Assembly (NCBI GenBank): GCA_963728295.1
Contig: CAVSKB010000019.1
Span: forward strand, 310,001 to 374,000
Reading direction: 5' to 3'
Length of the DNA stretch: 64,000 bases
Origin: DATJKD01 sp963728295
GTDB lineage: Bacteria > Pseudomonadota > Gammaproteobacteria > Steroidobacterales > Steroidobacteraceae
Position numbers and translations under genes: made by a program. The notes under the pieces are model-generated. The model saw only the letters and a list, made by a program, of their open reading frames with translations. It searched no databases and was not told where the DNA came from. Positions 20,501 through 30,918 of this stretch are shown one piece after another (the stretch's first letter is position 1; the number at the start of each line of letters is the position of its first letter).

Positions 20501-23175
20501 GGCGGGCATCGCGCCCGGCGTCGGGTCCGCCGGCGCGTTGATCGGCATGCCGCCCACGAGCGGCGAAGTGCCGCTCGACATCCGCGACCGGCGCGCCGTT
20601 CAGGGTCGTGCTGCCGGCCACGTAGGTCGTGTTGACCGGGATCTGGTCGCGCAGCACTGACGTTCGGTCGCGTCGACGTTGCCGATGTTCCTGACCGTGA
20701 TCGTGTAGCGCAGCGTCTCGCCGGCGAGCAGGATGGCGGGATCGCCGGTCAGGTCCGTCGAGATCTTCTGCACCTGGAACGCCGGGGCGGACACGATGCG
20801 GATGCGCGTCGGATCCTCGTCGCCGAGCACGTCCGGATCGTCCGCGCCGTTGATGTTCGGATCGTCGGACTGCGCGATGACCGCGCTGCCGCCCACCAGC
20901 AACTGCGACTGGTTCAGCACGTCGGTGCCGTTGTCCAGCACCGCCGCCAGCGTCACCTCGAACTCGATGATTGCGGTGCCGCCCGACGGAGCGAGCGTGA
21001 GATTGCGAACGTCCAGCACGCCCGTGCCACTCGCGCCGCCGGTGGCGTTCGTGTTGCTCGCATTCGCGCCGGCCGGCACCGTGACTACGGTCAGCGTGCC
21101 GGGCTGGAAGGCCGGGTCGGCATTCAGGCGGTCGATCTCGTCGCGCACCGTGAGATCGCTGAGCGCGAAGTCGGCCAGGTTCTGCGAGACTCAGACGGTA
21201 CCGGAGCCGGTCACCAGGCCTCGCCTCGGCGGCGGGGTTTGCGCCGCTGGTCAGGTTCGCAACGGTCTTCTGGAAGACCAGCGTCGTCGGCGCGATCACG
21301 ACACGGGTCGGGTCCTCGTCGCCGGCGACGTCAGGATCGGCCGGGCCGTTGACGTTCGGATCGTCGGACAGCGCACGCGGGGTGTTGTCAGCCAGCCGCA
21401 GCGCCGACTGGTTGGTCACGACCGTGCCGACGGGCAGCGTCGCAGCCAGCGTGACGTCGAACTGGATCAGGATCTGGCCGCCCATCGGGACGTTCAGGTT
21501 CCGGATGTCGATGACGCCGGTGCCCTTGGCGCCGCCGGTGCTGCTGGTGTTGCTGACGTCGGCGCCCGCCGGCCACGCGACGAGGTGAGCGAACCCGGCA
21601 CGAAGGCGGCAGACGCGTTCAGCGCGTCCAGCTCGTCGAAGATCCGGACGTTCGTGAAGATCTCGGTCGGCGCTGACAGGCGCAGCGTGTAGCGCAGCGT
21701 GTGGCCTGCCGCGGCGGTCGCAGTCGGGTTCGCGCCGGTAGTCAGGTTCGCGACTGTCTTCTCGAAGAAGTAACCCGTGATCGCGACCGTCACGGTGTGC
21801 GCGTCCTGGTGGTCGTCGGTGCCGACCGTGCCGTTGGTCACGACACGCGTATAGGGCTCGCGGTTGGCGATGGTGCTGTTGCCGTTGAACCACTCGGTGG
21901 CGCCCGCGACGTTGGTCAGCGTGATGCCGTTCTGCGTGTCGGCGTCGAGCTGGGTCTCGTAGCTGACGATCAGATGCTCGTTCGGACCGATCGGGCCCGC
22001 GGCGTCCAGCAGCGTGAGCGTGAGCTCGCAGGTCGGCGGCCCGGTGGTGTAGTCGAGCGTGTAGTGGGTGTCCTCGGTGAGCGGCGCGCCGGCGAGCGTC
22101 ACGCTCGTTGATCGCGGGCGTCATGTCGCACATGCCGCCGGTGGGACCGTTCGGCAGCCGGTCGACCAGCGTGACGTTCCACGCGTCGGAGAGCCCCGAG
22201 TTCACCACGTCGATCGTGAACTGCCCGGTCTCGCCCAGGTTCATCGTCGCCGGACCCGACTTGTTGACGATCAGCTCGGGCGCGGCGATCGTGAGCGGCG
22301 GGCTGATACCCCACTCGCCCGGCAGCGGCTCGAAGAACTCGCCGTCGATCAGCCGTCCGAAGTCCCACTTCGCGGTATTGATGAACTGCGTGCCAATCGC
22401 GTTCGCCGGCACGTCATCGAGCACGGCGGTCAGCTCGATCACGAACTGCTCGCCTGCCGGAATGTCCAGGCGGGAGCGATCTCGAACGTGAGGACCCCGT
22501 TATTGTTCGTGAACGTGTAATGCACGCCTTCGGTGAGCGGCGTGTTGGTGCCCTCCCAGTACGCGACGTGGCTCACGTAGGAGAGCACCGCGCCGGTGGC
22601 GTTGAGGTCGTCCCAGACCGTGACGCCGTGCAGATCGTTCGGCGATCCCTGGTTGTCGATGATGACGCCGCCTCCGCTACCGTCCGGGTCGAACAGCACA
22701 GGGATCGTGAGCCGGTAGGTGAAGGGCACGCCGATCGTGGCGGTGGTCTGGCCGGAAGGGATCGACTTGTCGATCTTCTCGACCGGGATCAGGAAGTTCT
22801 GACAGTTGGGCTGCAGCGTGCTCAACGAGCCGTTGGTGAGCCAGATCTTGTGCTCATGGACGGCGTCGCACGACATGTTGCCCGTCCAGTTGACGTTGTC
22901 GAAGACGACGACCCAGCGCTGGTCGGTCTGGCCCGGCTGCGTGAAGAAGCTGAAGTTGGTCGTGAGGCCGACCCGGAAAGTTCCGGATCGATGCAATTGC
23001 TGTCGATGTTGATCTGGGACGGCGCAACCGTGCCCGGGACGAAGCCGTCGAGGATGCCGTTCGGAAAGCTGGAGCAGTCGTCCGCCTTGGCCGCGAACGC
23101 CGCGCCCAGCAACAGCACGAAGGCGAGCAGCCAGTTCGCTATCCGGCTGCCGCCCGTCCGTCGCACTGTTTGCAT
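17528..23175 (-). CDS. giant secreted DUF11-repeat protein with SdrD_B-like domain (frame-disrupted)
   Basis: The corrected product is about 1880 aa. From ATG 23175 it has a signal peptide (NWLLAFVLLLGAAFAAKA), a unique N-terminal region (WVVVFDNVNWTGNMSCD, FTYRLTIPVLFDPDGSGGG), and then at least six DUF11-type beta-sandwich repeats with hallmarks such as FEKTVANLTTGANP, LRYTLRLSAP, LRYTITVRNIG and VQNSGTIAATGVVLRD. Near the end an SdrD_B/Cna-B-like domain appears (DVTGKVFDDANRNKVQDDG, 18140-18090), then a short conserved tail. Such proteins are surface adhesins or surface-layer components. The frame breaks at ten or more points, mostly between 18.7 and 22.4 kb. The gene follows riboswitch 1 and precedes the OmpA/barrel gene. 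Confidence 0.78.
20808..21370 (-). repeat. near-identical repeat units inside the DUF11 gene
   Basis: A roughly 62-bp segment at 20808-20870 recurs with few changes at 21307-21370, a spacing of about 500 bp. Both encode an acidic DPN(I/V)NG..DPDV.GDEDPTR motif at the boundary between DUF11 repeats. Weaker copies lie near 20340-20400. Such internal repetition makes this gene prone to misassembly and to repeat-number variation. Confidence 0.6.
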
Positions 23176-23241
23176 CGCTCGAAGTCATCTGCGCCCTCGT
23201 TCCACTCCACCGTGCGATGTCATCGCTCAAGGGGACCGAGG

Positions 23242-23260
23242 CAGCCTGCAAGACAGGCTG
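23242..23260 (-). other. hairpin directly downstream of riboswitch 1
   Basis: CAGCCTG-TCTTG-CAGGCTG on the minus strand is a perfect 7-bp stem with a 5-nt loop immediately 3' of the aptamer. It is followed by CGGTCCC, which can pair with GGGACCG in the aptamer's 3' strand (about 23267-23275). Together they could form an expression platform that switches between two folds. No T-tract follows, which favours translational or Rho-dependent control. Confidence 0.45.
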
Positions 23261-23352
23261 GATTCCGGCGGTCCCGCTGCCTTAGGGCCCGAAGCCCGTT
23301 AGACCGGTGACTTTGCGTCGCCACCTTTCGATGGCTTTGCCTTTGTCAAAAT
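23261..23352 (-). ncRNA. cyclic di-GMP-I (GEMM-I) riboswitch 1, upstream of the DUF11 gene
   Basis: The minus-strand sequence carries the aptamer core in order: GGCAAA, a P2 hairpin GCCATC-GAAA-GGTGGC with its GNRA tetraloop, the invariant GACGCAAAG, then CCGGTCTAA, a GC hairpin with a TTCG-type loop, CCCTAAGGCAGCGG, and a closing GACCGCC. The elements and spacing match the Vibrio Vc2 riboswitch family, which binds cyclic di-GMP at the P1-P2-P3 junction. It ends about 86 nt before the DUF11 start codon. It should control the DUF11/OmpA-barrel operon. Confidence 0.87.
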
Positions 23353-23429
23353 CGCGTCGAGTTCTGTTTCGTCAGCTCAGGTCGTCAACACTCCTCTGCT
23401 CACTGCCGTTCGTGTCCGAACCGCGCGCG

Positions 23430-24836
23430 TCACGCGGCCGGCAGGAAGTCGATCGGGTACAGGATCGTGATCGCATCCACGTCCTTCGCGCCGAAGTTGA
23501 TCGTGCGCACGCGGTCCACGACCTGCGCGGACGAGCTCCGGCGCGTTCATGTCGGACGCCTGCAGCTGGCACATCGATACGCTGCCGTCCGGCTCGATCG
23601 TCAGGCGCAGCACCATCTGCCCGCGCAGGCTCGGATCCTTGCGCAGCTCCCGGTTGTAGAGCCGGTAGAGCGCCGCCTTGTAGCGGTCGAACACGATCTG
23701 GATCTCCTCGTCGGTGCGCGAAGCACGCGCGCCGCTCGCGAGCGGCCGGTCCGCGGTGCCGACACCGCCGATCGAGCTGGTCGCACGTCCTACCTGGACG
23801 CCCTTGATCGCGCCGCCGCTGCCACCGCCACCACCACCGCCGCCGGCATTGCGGCTGAGCGCGGCGAGGTTGATGCCGCCGCTCGAGCCCGGCGCGTTGG
23901 TCGTGAGCATCGCGCGCTGCGGCCGTGCCGGCGGAGGGCTCATCGGCGTCGTTGATACGGGATTTCAGGCCGATCCGGTCCGTCACCCGCGCTTCCTTGA
24001 ATGACAGCTTCTCGCGGAAAGCAAGGATTCCCTGCTCCCGCTCCGGCTCGACCTTGGCCACCTCGACCGGCTCGGGTTCCTCCACGTCACGCTTGACGGG
24101 CTTCTGCGGCACGGTCTTCTCGACGGGTTTCTGCGCGACCTGTTCTTCCTGCGGCTTCGGTTTCATTTCCTCGCGCGGCGGCGCCGGTGGCCGCGGGCGC
24201 GACTCCATCATCATGCGCACCACGCGATCGGGCAGCTCGAACGACTTCGCCCGGTTCCGGCAGGGGCAGGTCGATCAGCGGAAAGACCAGCGCGAGCAGC
24301 AGGCAGAAGAGCAGCGACGCAGCGAGCGACCTGCGGTAACGCCGGTCGTCCTCGCCGCGGCGCGTCCACGGCATGACGAGCTCGCGGGTGGGAAGCTCAC
24401 CGAGCTCCCGCTCGACGATCCAATCGAGCTTGCGCAGCTCCTCCTCTTCCTGCGCCTCGAAGAGATCGTCTTCGAGCACGACCGGCCTGGTATTCCTGCT
24501 GCCTGATCTCCTCCACGAGCGCCTGTCGCCGGTCGCTCGATCCCGCCCACCTGCTTCTGGAAGGCTTCCACGCGTCCGCGTGCGCGGCGCATGTGCTCGT
24601 CGCCTGCGGCCGACGCGCGCTCGCCCCAGAAGAGCTCGGCGCCGCCGCGTCTCGCGCAGCTCCTCGAGCGCGCCGCATGCGTCGCTCAGAAACCGGTGCT
24701 GCTTGCGTTCGGCGCTCAGCGCTTCGAGCTCGGCGTCGGCCGCGCGCAGGTCGCGCACGAGACCGTCGAGCTTCTCGCGGGCCTCCGCGAGCTGCGGAAC
24801 GAGCGCCTGGCTGTCCTGTGATGTTACGGATTCCAT
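23430..24836 (-). CDS. TonB-like AgmX/PglI-type energy transducer, unit B (frame-disrupted)
   Basis: The corrected product is about 468 aa. From ATG 24836 a charged, coiled-coil cytoplasmic N-terminus (LAEAREKLDGLVRDLRAAD, about residues 15-150) leads to one membrane helix (SLAASLLFCLLLALVFPLID, about 24320-24260). A Pro/Lys/Glu-rich periplasmic stretch (QKPVEKTVPQKPVKRDVEEP) and a Gly-rich linker (nine glycines near 23845) follow. The C-terminal domain is of AgmX/PglI (TonB-C-like) type: RTDEEIQIVFDRYKAALYRL ... GQMVLRLTIEPDGSV ... ILYPIDFLPAA. At least four indels disrupt the frame (about 24640, 24500, 24240, 23945, 23535). It is the last gene of unit B, directly after the two exbD-like genes. 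It likely couples the ExbB/ExbD motor to periplasmic or outer-membrane partners. Confidence 0.8.
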
Positions 24837-24885
24837 GAAATTTCCCGGGCTGGAATGGGGGGTGCCGTAGGCGGCGTCTGCGGTC

Positions 24886-25407
24886 CTAGACCGGCTTCAG
24901 ACCACCGGCCGGCTTCTCCTTCTCGAGGACCGCCAGCGAAATCCGGCCGTATGCGGCCGCGGTGCACGTCGTCATCACCTTCTTCACCACGTCGTAGGGC
25001 AGTGACTTGTCGGCGAGCACCGTGATCTCGCGCGAGGCCAGGGCCTCCTCCTGCGCCGCCGCGTCGACCCCGACCATCGGACGCGCGAGCACCGCGCGCA
25101 GCGGCTCGATCAGCTGCGTCCCGGGATCGCGGATCTCCGCGATGCTCGCGACCATTTCGCCCTGCACGAACAACTGGTCCCTGGTGATCATCACCACCAC
25201 GGACTGCTTCGGCTGCGCCTCGGCCGTCGACTGCGGAATCTCGACGCCCTTCGAGTTCTGCACGACCTCCACGTTCGCGGAGTACACGAGCAGGAACGCC
25301 ACCATCACCGACAGGATGTCGATCAGCGGAATCAGATTGAGGTGAGCATCCTCGCGCTGATGCAGGTGGTGATCTCTCGTGCCGCGATTACGGTTCCAGA
25401 GGCTCAT
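24886..25407 (-). CDS. ExbD/TolR-family motor subunit (second exbD of unit B)
   Basis: 173 aa, intact. A short basic cytoplasmic N-terminus leads to one membrane helix, LNLIPLIDILSVMVAFLLVY, with the proton-relay aspartate in PLIDIL that is invariant in ExbD/TolR/AglS-type stator proteins. A periplasmic domain follows, ending with ITVLADKSLPYDVVKKVM, the usual ExbD C-terminal motif. The ATG at 25407 overlaps the preceding exbD stop by 4 nt (ATGA). With the neighbouring ExbB-like protein it should form a proton-driven energising complex. Confidence 0.9.
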   Translation of the reverse strand: MSLWNRNRGTRDHHLHQREDAHLNLIPLIDILSVMVAFLLVYSANVEVVQNSKGVEIPQSTAEAQPKQSVVVMITRDQLFVQGEMVASIAEIRDPGTQLIEPLRAVLARPMVGVDAAAQEEALASREITVLADKSLPYDVVKKVMTTCTAAAYGRISLAVLEKEKPAGGLKPV

Positions 25408-25951
25408 GGTGCGTCTCCGAGCGCGATGTCGGTAAAGAGGGCCACTCGCTCGGGCCTGGCGTCGTCCAGGCTGAACGGCCTCGTCAGCGCGTGCCATCCG
25501 CCTGCCGGTCGGCAGGCGTCGCAGCGACGATTGCCGGCTTCTCGGCGCTGCGGATCGCATCCATCACCTGGATGAGGTCGTCGTACGCGACCTGCGGCTC
25601 GAGCAGCACCGACGCGTCGTCCACGTCCGGGATGGTCGCGCTTGAGCGACAGCGCCAGCTCGGACAGCGCCTTCAGGTCGTACTTGCCGCCGACCTTCGG
25701 GATCGCCGCGATCACGGCGCTGCCGTTCGTCAGCTCGAAGCCCTCCTCGCGCAGGATCACCTCGAGCCTGAACTCCGGCTCGGTCACCGCGGGTCCGTCC
25801 GCCGCGCTCGGAAGATCGAGCTCGACGATGGTGATGCGCGAGAACACCGCGGTCATCAGCAGGAACGTGACCAGCACCGTGAAGATGTCGATCATCGGCA
25901 CGAGCAGCAGCTCGGCCGGCTTACGCATGTGGCGAGCTGCTTGTTGCGCAT
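25404..25951 (-). CDS. ExbD/TolR-family motor subunit (first exbD of unit B, frame-disrupted)
   Basis: About 180 aa after correction. I place the start at ATG 25951 (MRNKQLA), which has a good GAGGA ribosome-binding site 10 nt after the exbB stop. One indel near 25930 then leads to RKPAELLLVPMIDIFTVLV, the membrane helix with the conserved aspartate. Downstream, ITIVELDLPSAAD and FRLEVILREEGFEL are in frame. About 45 residues (25640-25500) read out of frame before the frame returns to RPERVALFTDIALGDAP. The end ..LFTDIALGDAP is nearly identical to the unit C paralogue (LFPQIALGDAPT), which supports the corrected reading. Confidence 0.82.
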
Positions 25952-25961
25952 TGAGCGATCC

Positions 25962-26635
25962 TCAGCCGGCCTTGGCGAGTCCGAGATGGCTGACCCGCGC
26001 CGACTGCGCGGGTCGCAAGGGCGTTCAGGAACTTGACCGAGGCCGTCTCGAGGCTGTCGATGAGCTCGGTGGTCTTGGTCTGCAGGAGGGCGTGCACGAA
26101 CAGGATCGGCACCGCGGTCATGAGGCCGAAGGCCGTGCAGTTCATCGCCTCCGAGATGCTCGCCGACAGCAGGTTGGCCTTCTCCGCCGGGTTCACGGTC
26201 GCGACCGCGGAGAACGCGTGGATCAGACCGCTGACGGTGCCGAGCAGCCCGAGCAGCGTCGCGAGATTCGCGAACGTGGCCAGGTAGTGCGTGCGCTTCT
26301 GGAGCTGCGGAATCGTCTCCATCATGCTCTCCTCCATCGCCTTCTCGACGTCGTCGCGGCGCCGCACGGTGCCCTGCAGAGCCAGCCCGATGGAGAGCAG
26401 CCGCGAGATGGCTGTATCGTCCTTGCTGGTGATTTCCCGCGCCTTGTCGAACTCGCCCTTCATGCAGAGCAGGCTCGACTCGAGCCCAGGCGCTGCGATT
26501 CCTGGCGCCCAGCCTCGTGAGCGTGACGTAGCGCTCGACCGCGATGGCGGTCCCGACCGCAGCCACGAGCAGGATCGGGAACATGAACGGCCCGCCCTGG
26601 ACGAAGAACTTCACGATTGAATAAAAGATGTCCAC
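25962..26635 (-). CDS. ExbB/TolQ/MotA-family proton channel subunit, unit B (frame-disrupted)
   Basis: About 224 aa. The N-terminal helix (FFVQGGPFMFPILLVAAVGT) starts at ATG 26635. An indel near 26480 joins it to KGEFDKAREITSKDDTAISR and the two conserved membrane helices (YLATFANLATLLGLLGTVSG and NCTAFGLMTAVPILFVHALL). A second single extra base near 25995 hides the true C-terminus, VSHLGLAKAG, and its TGA at 25962. The Thr/Gly-rich helix and the position before two exbD-like genes identify it as the channel half of the motor. AglR of Myxococcus has the same one-to-two gene arrangement. Confidence 0.88.
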
Positions 26636-26700
26636 GGTTCGAATCCTCTTGAACTTGGCAACATTGCGTTACGAAACGATCCTCGACGGAACATTCGGCA

Positions 26701-27105
26701 TCACTTGGAACCCGATCTGATCTCGTAGTACGAGAGCTCGCGCATGAAGACCTGCTTGTCGACGGGCTGACGCGCGTCGTCGAGGCTCTCGGCGAGCCCG
26801 AGCGTGTCGCCGAGCTCCGAGCTCTTCCACGGCACGATGACCAGCGACTTGGGCGCCTCCTGGTTGCCCAGGATCGACATGCCGGAAAGCGCCTTGTCGC
26901 CGCCCTCGCTCTTGCCTTGCGCGCGGGCGCCCTGGGCACGCTTGTCCTGCGCGGCCTCGCTCTGCGCGGCCTCGCTCTGCACGGGCTCGCTCTGCACGGG
27001 TTTGGCCGGCGCAGCGCTTGCCATCGGCTCGCCTGCGGGAACCTCGTCCGCCCCGCACGTCGCAGAAGCGAGCAGCATCGAGAGCAACAGAGATCTGTAC
27101 AGCAT
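26701..27105 (-). CDS. small secreted protein with IVPWK motif, unit B
   Basis: 134 aa, intact, starting at ATG 27105 after a strong AGGAGG. A signal peptide (LYRSLLLSMLLASATCGADE) may be of lipoprotein type, with Cys near residue 17. A low-complexity Gln/Ser/Glu/Ala segment follows (tandem PVQSE/AAQSE units), then a conserved tail: SILGNQEAPKSLVIVPWKS and DKQVFMRELSYYEIRSGS. The same IVPWK..(D)P VD..xF.RE(L/I).YY pattern occurs in the unit C protein at 36489-37004. The family is unknown to me; its place before exbB in both operons suggests a periplasmic part of the same complex. Confidence 0.75.
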   Translation of the reverse strand: MLYRSLLLSMLLASATCGADEVPAGEPMASAAPAKPVQSEPVQSEAAQSEAAQDKRAQGARAQGKSEGGDKALSGMSILGNQEAPKSLVIVPWKSSELGDTLGLAESLDDARQPVDKQVFMRELSYYEIRSGSK

Positions 27106-27113
27106 GCGTCCTC

Positions 27114-27736
27114 CTACTGACCGGTCCTGTTCCGGAGGTCGGCGATCCACTTCACCGCTTCCTGATCGTCCGGGAACCGCGCTGGCTGTACGCCTCGTAG
27201 TGCGTGAGCGCGCAGCCGAGATCCATCAGGTACAGGTCGCAAAGTATGGCCAGGTTGCGATGCGCAAAATGGAAGGAGGGATAAACTGACAACGCCTTCT
27301 CATAGCTCGCACGCGCGTCGGCGAACCTGCCCTTTCTGCGGTAGACCATCCCGAGCTCGTTGTTCGCGATCGGGTGATCCGGATTGATCGCGAGCGCCTT
27401 GCCGAGGCTCGCCTCCGCGCGGTCGAGATCCCCGGAGCGGCTGTAGGCGATCCCGAGATCGATGTGCGGAGCGATCGCCGCCGGTGTGCTTTCCGTCACC
27501 TTGACGAGCAGCGCGATGCCCTGCTCGTACTGCTGCTGCGCGAGCAGTCGCAGCGCGTTGTCGTAGTCGGCTCGCACGTCACCGCTGACACGGATCTCCT
27601 GCGTCACCGTGAACCCGGTTGCGTCGGGAGTGATCTCGACCTTGGGTGCGCGCTTCGCCGCCAGCGCTGGCGTCGCGCAGGCGGCAACGACCAGCACCGC
27701 CGCGAGCCACGGCGATCGGCGCACCCGAATACTCAC
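27114..27736 (-). CDS. short periplasmic TPR protein, unit B (C-terminal frameshift)
   Basis: About 207 aa, from GTG 27736 with a signal peptide (WLAAVLVVAACATPALA). Three to four tetratricopeptide repeats are seen at about residues 60-180 (IDLGIAYSRSGDLDRAEASL, NELGMVYRRKGRFADARASY). One extra G near 27178 makes the raw frame end early. The corrected end reads FPDDQEAVKWIADLRNRTGQ and stops at 27114, inside the ribosome-binding site of the next gene. This repair is supported by the homologous C-terminus of the unit C TPR protein (ALDHYEQYQQLA...AVAWLEEL), where the same module is fused to the long TPR protein. Confidence 0.82.
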
Positions 27737-27746
27737 GCCCGAGTTC

Positions 27747-30700
27747 TTAGCGCGCGGTTGCAAGGGTCACCTCGGCGTTCGTGGCGTGGTCGTCGACATG
27801 GGTGGTCTGGACCGGCTGTTCCGCCGGCGTCTCTTGGGGCGCCGCGGGCGGCTCGCTCCGCCTCAGGCTGCGGCGCTGCCGCCTCCTCGCCCGCCGCTGC
27901 AGGCGCGGGCGGCGGGGGCGCGATGGGCACGGCATAGGCGTAGCGCTCGATCGAACCGAGGAAGCCGCTGGAAAGCTCGCCCTTCGCGTAGCGAGCCGGC
28001 ATCAGCTCGGCGAGCTTGGCGAGGCTCCTGTCGATCCAGGCGTTGTAGATCCCGGTGCGCATCAGCTCCATGTTCTTCTCGTGGACTTCGATGGCCTGTT
28101 CCTCGAACGGAAACGCCTCGTCCTCGAGCGCCAGCTCGTATTCCTTCAGTTCCGCGCCGTGCAGGCCGGCGGGGCGCTCGGACGCCATCAGCGCGCGACT
28201 GAAGCCGATGTACGTCTCCGCGATGTAGAACGTCGCGGCCGCGGTGACGTCGCCTATCTCGTAGTCGACCAGCTGTCCGAAAGCCTCCACCGCCGCATCC
28301 ATGAGCCGCTTCTTCTCCGCGAGGCTCGCCTCGAACGGCTGCCGGAGCTGCACTGCCGCGAACTGACGATAGAGCTGCTCCGACGAGCACGAGCGCGGAA
28401 CGCGCCGCGACCGTGCGCGTGCGGTTGGTGCGTTCGGCGCCGGCTTGCGCGTCGATGCGGACGATCTGCTGCAGCTCCTGCAGATAGCGCGGCTCGTCGT
28501 GTGCCGCCTGGTGCATCTCCGCGATCTTGAATCGAGTCTCGACCGCCGTGTCGATCGGCCGCGGGAACTGCTCGACGTAGCGCGTGTATGCGCCAAGCGC
28601 CTGCGGCATCGAGCCCGACTGCTCGTAAAGGTCGCCCGCGACCAGCAGCGCCTCGCCGCGCAGATTCGGGTCGCTCGACTCCGTGGCGACGCGCTCGTAT
28701 TCGCCGGCCGCCTGCGACAGCTGGCCGTTCTGGCGGTAGACGTACGCGATCTGCTTGGTGGCCTCGCGGTTGAGCTCGTGATCGGGATAGCTGCTGCGGA
28801 ACGCCTCGAGCACGCCCGCCGCCGCGATCCAGTCCTGCAGCTGGATGAGCGCGGCCGCTGCGTCGTATTCCGCCGCGGCGCGGATCTGCGACGTCGGGGC
28901 CGCCTGCTTGACGCGCAGGAAGTGGTCCGCTGCGGTTCGATAGTCCTGCGCCGCGTTTGCCTGCTCGCCCTGCTTGTAGATCGATGCCGCGAGGTTGTCG
29001 ACCAGCGCCTGGCGGCCCGCATCGTCCTGCGGCGTGAGCGCGAGCACCTGGACGTAGGCCTGCTCGGCCTGCGGGTACTCGGCGAGCTCGAGCGAGGAAT
29101 GCGCCACGACGGTCCAGGCCGAGCGCCGGATACCGGGCTCGGCGCCAGGGTAGCGCTCGATCAGCTTCTGCGCCGCTGCGACTGCCGGGCGGAAATCCTT
29201 CATCCCGTACAGGTCGTCGGCAGCCGCGCCGAGTACCGTCGCCGCGTGTTCGTGCGTCGGGAAGGTATCCGCGAAGCGCAGCGAGCTCGCGACGGTGTTC
29301 GTCCGCGCGACCGTGCGCAGCTCCTCCGGGGCGGTCTTCAGGTTCTGCCGGTGGGCGAAGATGGCGGCATAGCCCGCGGCCGCCGACTTTGCATGGACCG
29401 GGTAGTCGTAGGCCGTGCGCTCGTACTCCAGCGCCGCCTCGCCGAAGGCCTCGTTCTCGAGCAGCAGGTCCGCGAGCTGGTAGTTGATCGGCGGGGTGTC
29501 GGCTTCCTTCGGGAAGGACACGAGGTACTCGCGGTACCAGCGGAGTGCTTCCGCGTAGTTGGCGGGCTTCTCCGCCACCAGCTCCGCGTTCTGGTACTGC
29601 GCGTGGTGGTGGTTCGCGAGGTCCTTGAGATTGCTCTTCAGGTAGCTCAACACCTCCGGCGACTCGTTTACGTCGAAGTGGCGCCAGTATTCGGACTGCA
29701 GACCGTACTTCGATGCGAACTCCTTCTTCGCCTCGAGGACCAGCTTGGGGAAATTGCCCTTGGCGTAGATCTCGACCACGCGCATGCTGAAGTGCGGCGA
29801 AGACGCGGTGGAACGGATTGAGCGCAACGAACGCCTTGTAGGTCTTCGCCGCGTCGTCGTAGCGGAGCTTGGCGAGATAGAACTCGCCGAGGTTGGCGTA
29901 GATCTGGTCCTCGTAGCTGCGACTGCCCTTGGCGGCGAAGTATTCCTGCACGACTTCCGGGCCGCCCAGGTTCGAGAAGCTCAGGCTGATGACGCGGAAG
30001 GTGTCGGCGATACGCCGTTCCTCGTCCTCGTCATGGGCCTGCTCGAAGTCGTAGCCGATCGAGACCTTGTAGTCGAGAAGCGCGATGAACCGGTGCTGCG
30101 CCTCCTCGTAGAACTCCTGCTTGTAGAGTGTCCAGCCCAGCTTGTAGAGCGCGAGCTCGTAGTACGAGGACGAAGCGCCCATGCCGATGACGGCCTGATA
30201 CGCGCTTTCGGCGTCGCGGAACTTCCGGCGGGTGAAGAAGAATTCGGCGCGCCTGAACTGCACCTCGTCGTAATGCATCGAGTGCTGATAGTCCTTCACG
30301 AAGAGCTCCATCGTCGCCATGGCCTCTTCGGTACGCCCGAGCTCGTCGTACGCGCGGGCCTTCTGATAGAGCACCTTGTCGTTGTGCTCGTAGTCGGGGT
30401 ACTCGGCGAGCAGGCGGTCGTAGAGCGCGATGGCTTCGAGCGGCCCCGCCGGTGGCGGCTCGCTCGCCGCACCGGGCGGCATCGGCGCGACGGCATTGCC
30501 CGCGGCCGACGAGACTGCGTTCACCTGCGTTGCGCGTGCCTCGAAATCCCGGTCCGACTCCGGAGTGGTTCGCCACACCTGTCGCGGCCGGAGTCGCGGT
30601 CGACGCGACTGCCGTGTCGGCCTCTTCCGGCGCCGCCATTTCCTCGATCTCGCCGTCCCCGCGGATACCGAACTGCTTCTCGATCTGCAGGTCCGCGAGT

Positions 30701-30918
30701 CGCCGCATTGCTTCCGGCGTCATCTCGGTCCGCGGCGTTTCCTCGAGGTACCGCCGGTAGCTCTGCATGGCCTTTTCGAGGCCCTGCTCGACCTTCACTT
30801 CCTCGACGTCGGGCTCGACATCGTGAAGCGTCGCGAGCGTGTCGCGCGCGCGCTGGTCTGCGCAGGCGGCCAACAGCACCGAACCGAGGACGCATGTCAG
30901 GCGGAGTGCACGCATCAT
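27747..30918 (-). CDS. large TPR lipoprotein, unit B (frame-disrupted)
   Basis: About 1055 aa after correction. From ATG 30918 (ATGA overlap with the upstream stop) it has a lipoprotein signal (LTCVLGSVLLAAC, Cys about residue 19). An acidic/Pro-Ala linker precedes ten or more TPR units (EAIALYDRLLAEYPDYEHND, ALYKLGWTLYKQEFYEEAQH, ALRWYREYLVSFPKEAD and others). The conserved C-terminal block AFPFEEQAIEVHEKN ... AWIDRSLAKLAELMPARYAK is also present in the unit C paralogue. Frames change near 30560, 29800, 28400 and 27910. It should be an outer-membrane-anchored periplasmic scaffold, comparable in kind to the long TPR proteins of Glt/Nfs systems. Confidence 0.82.
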
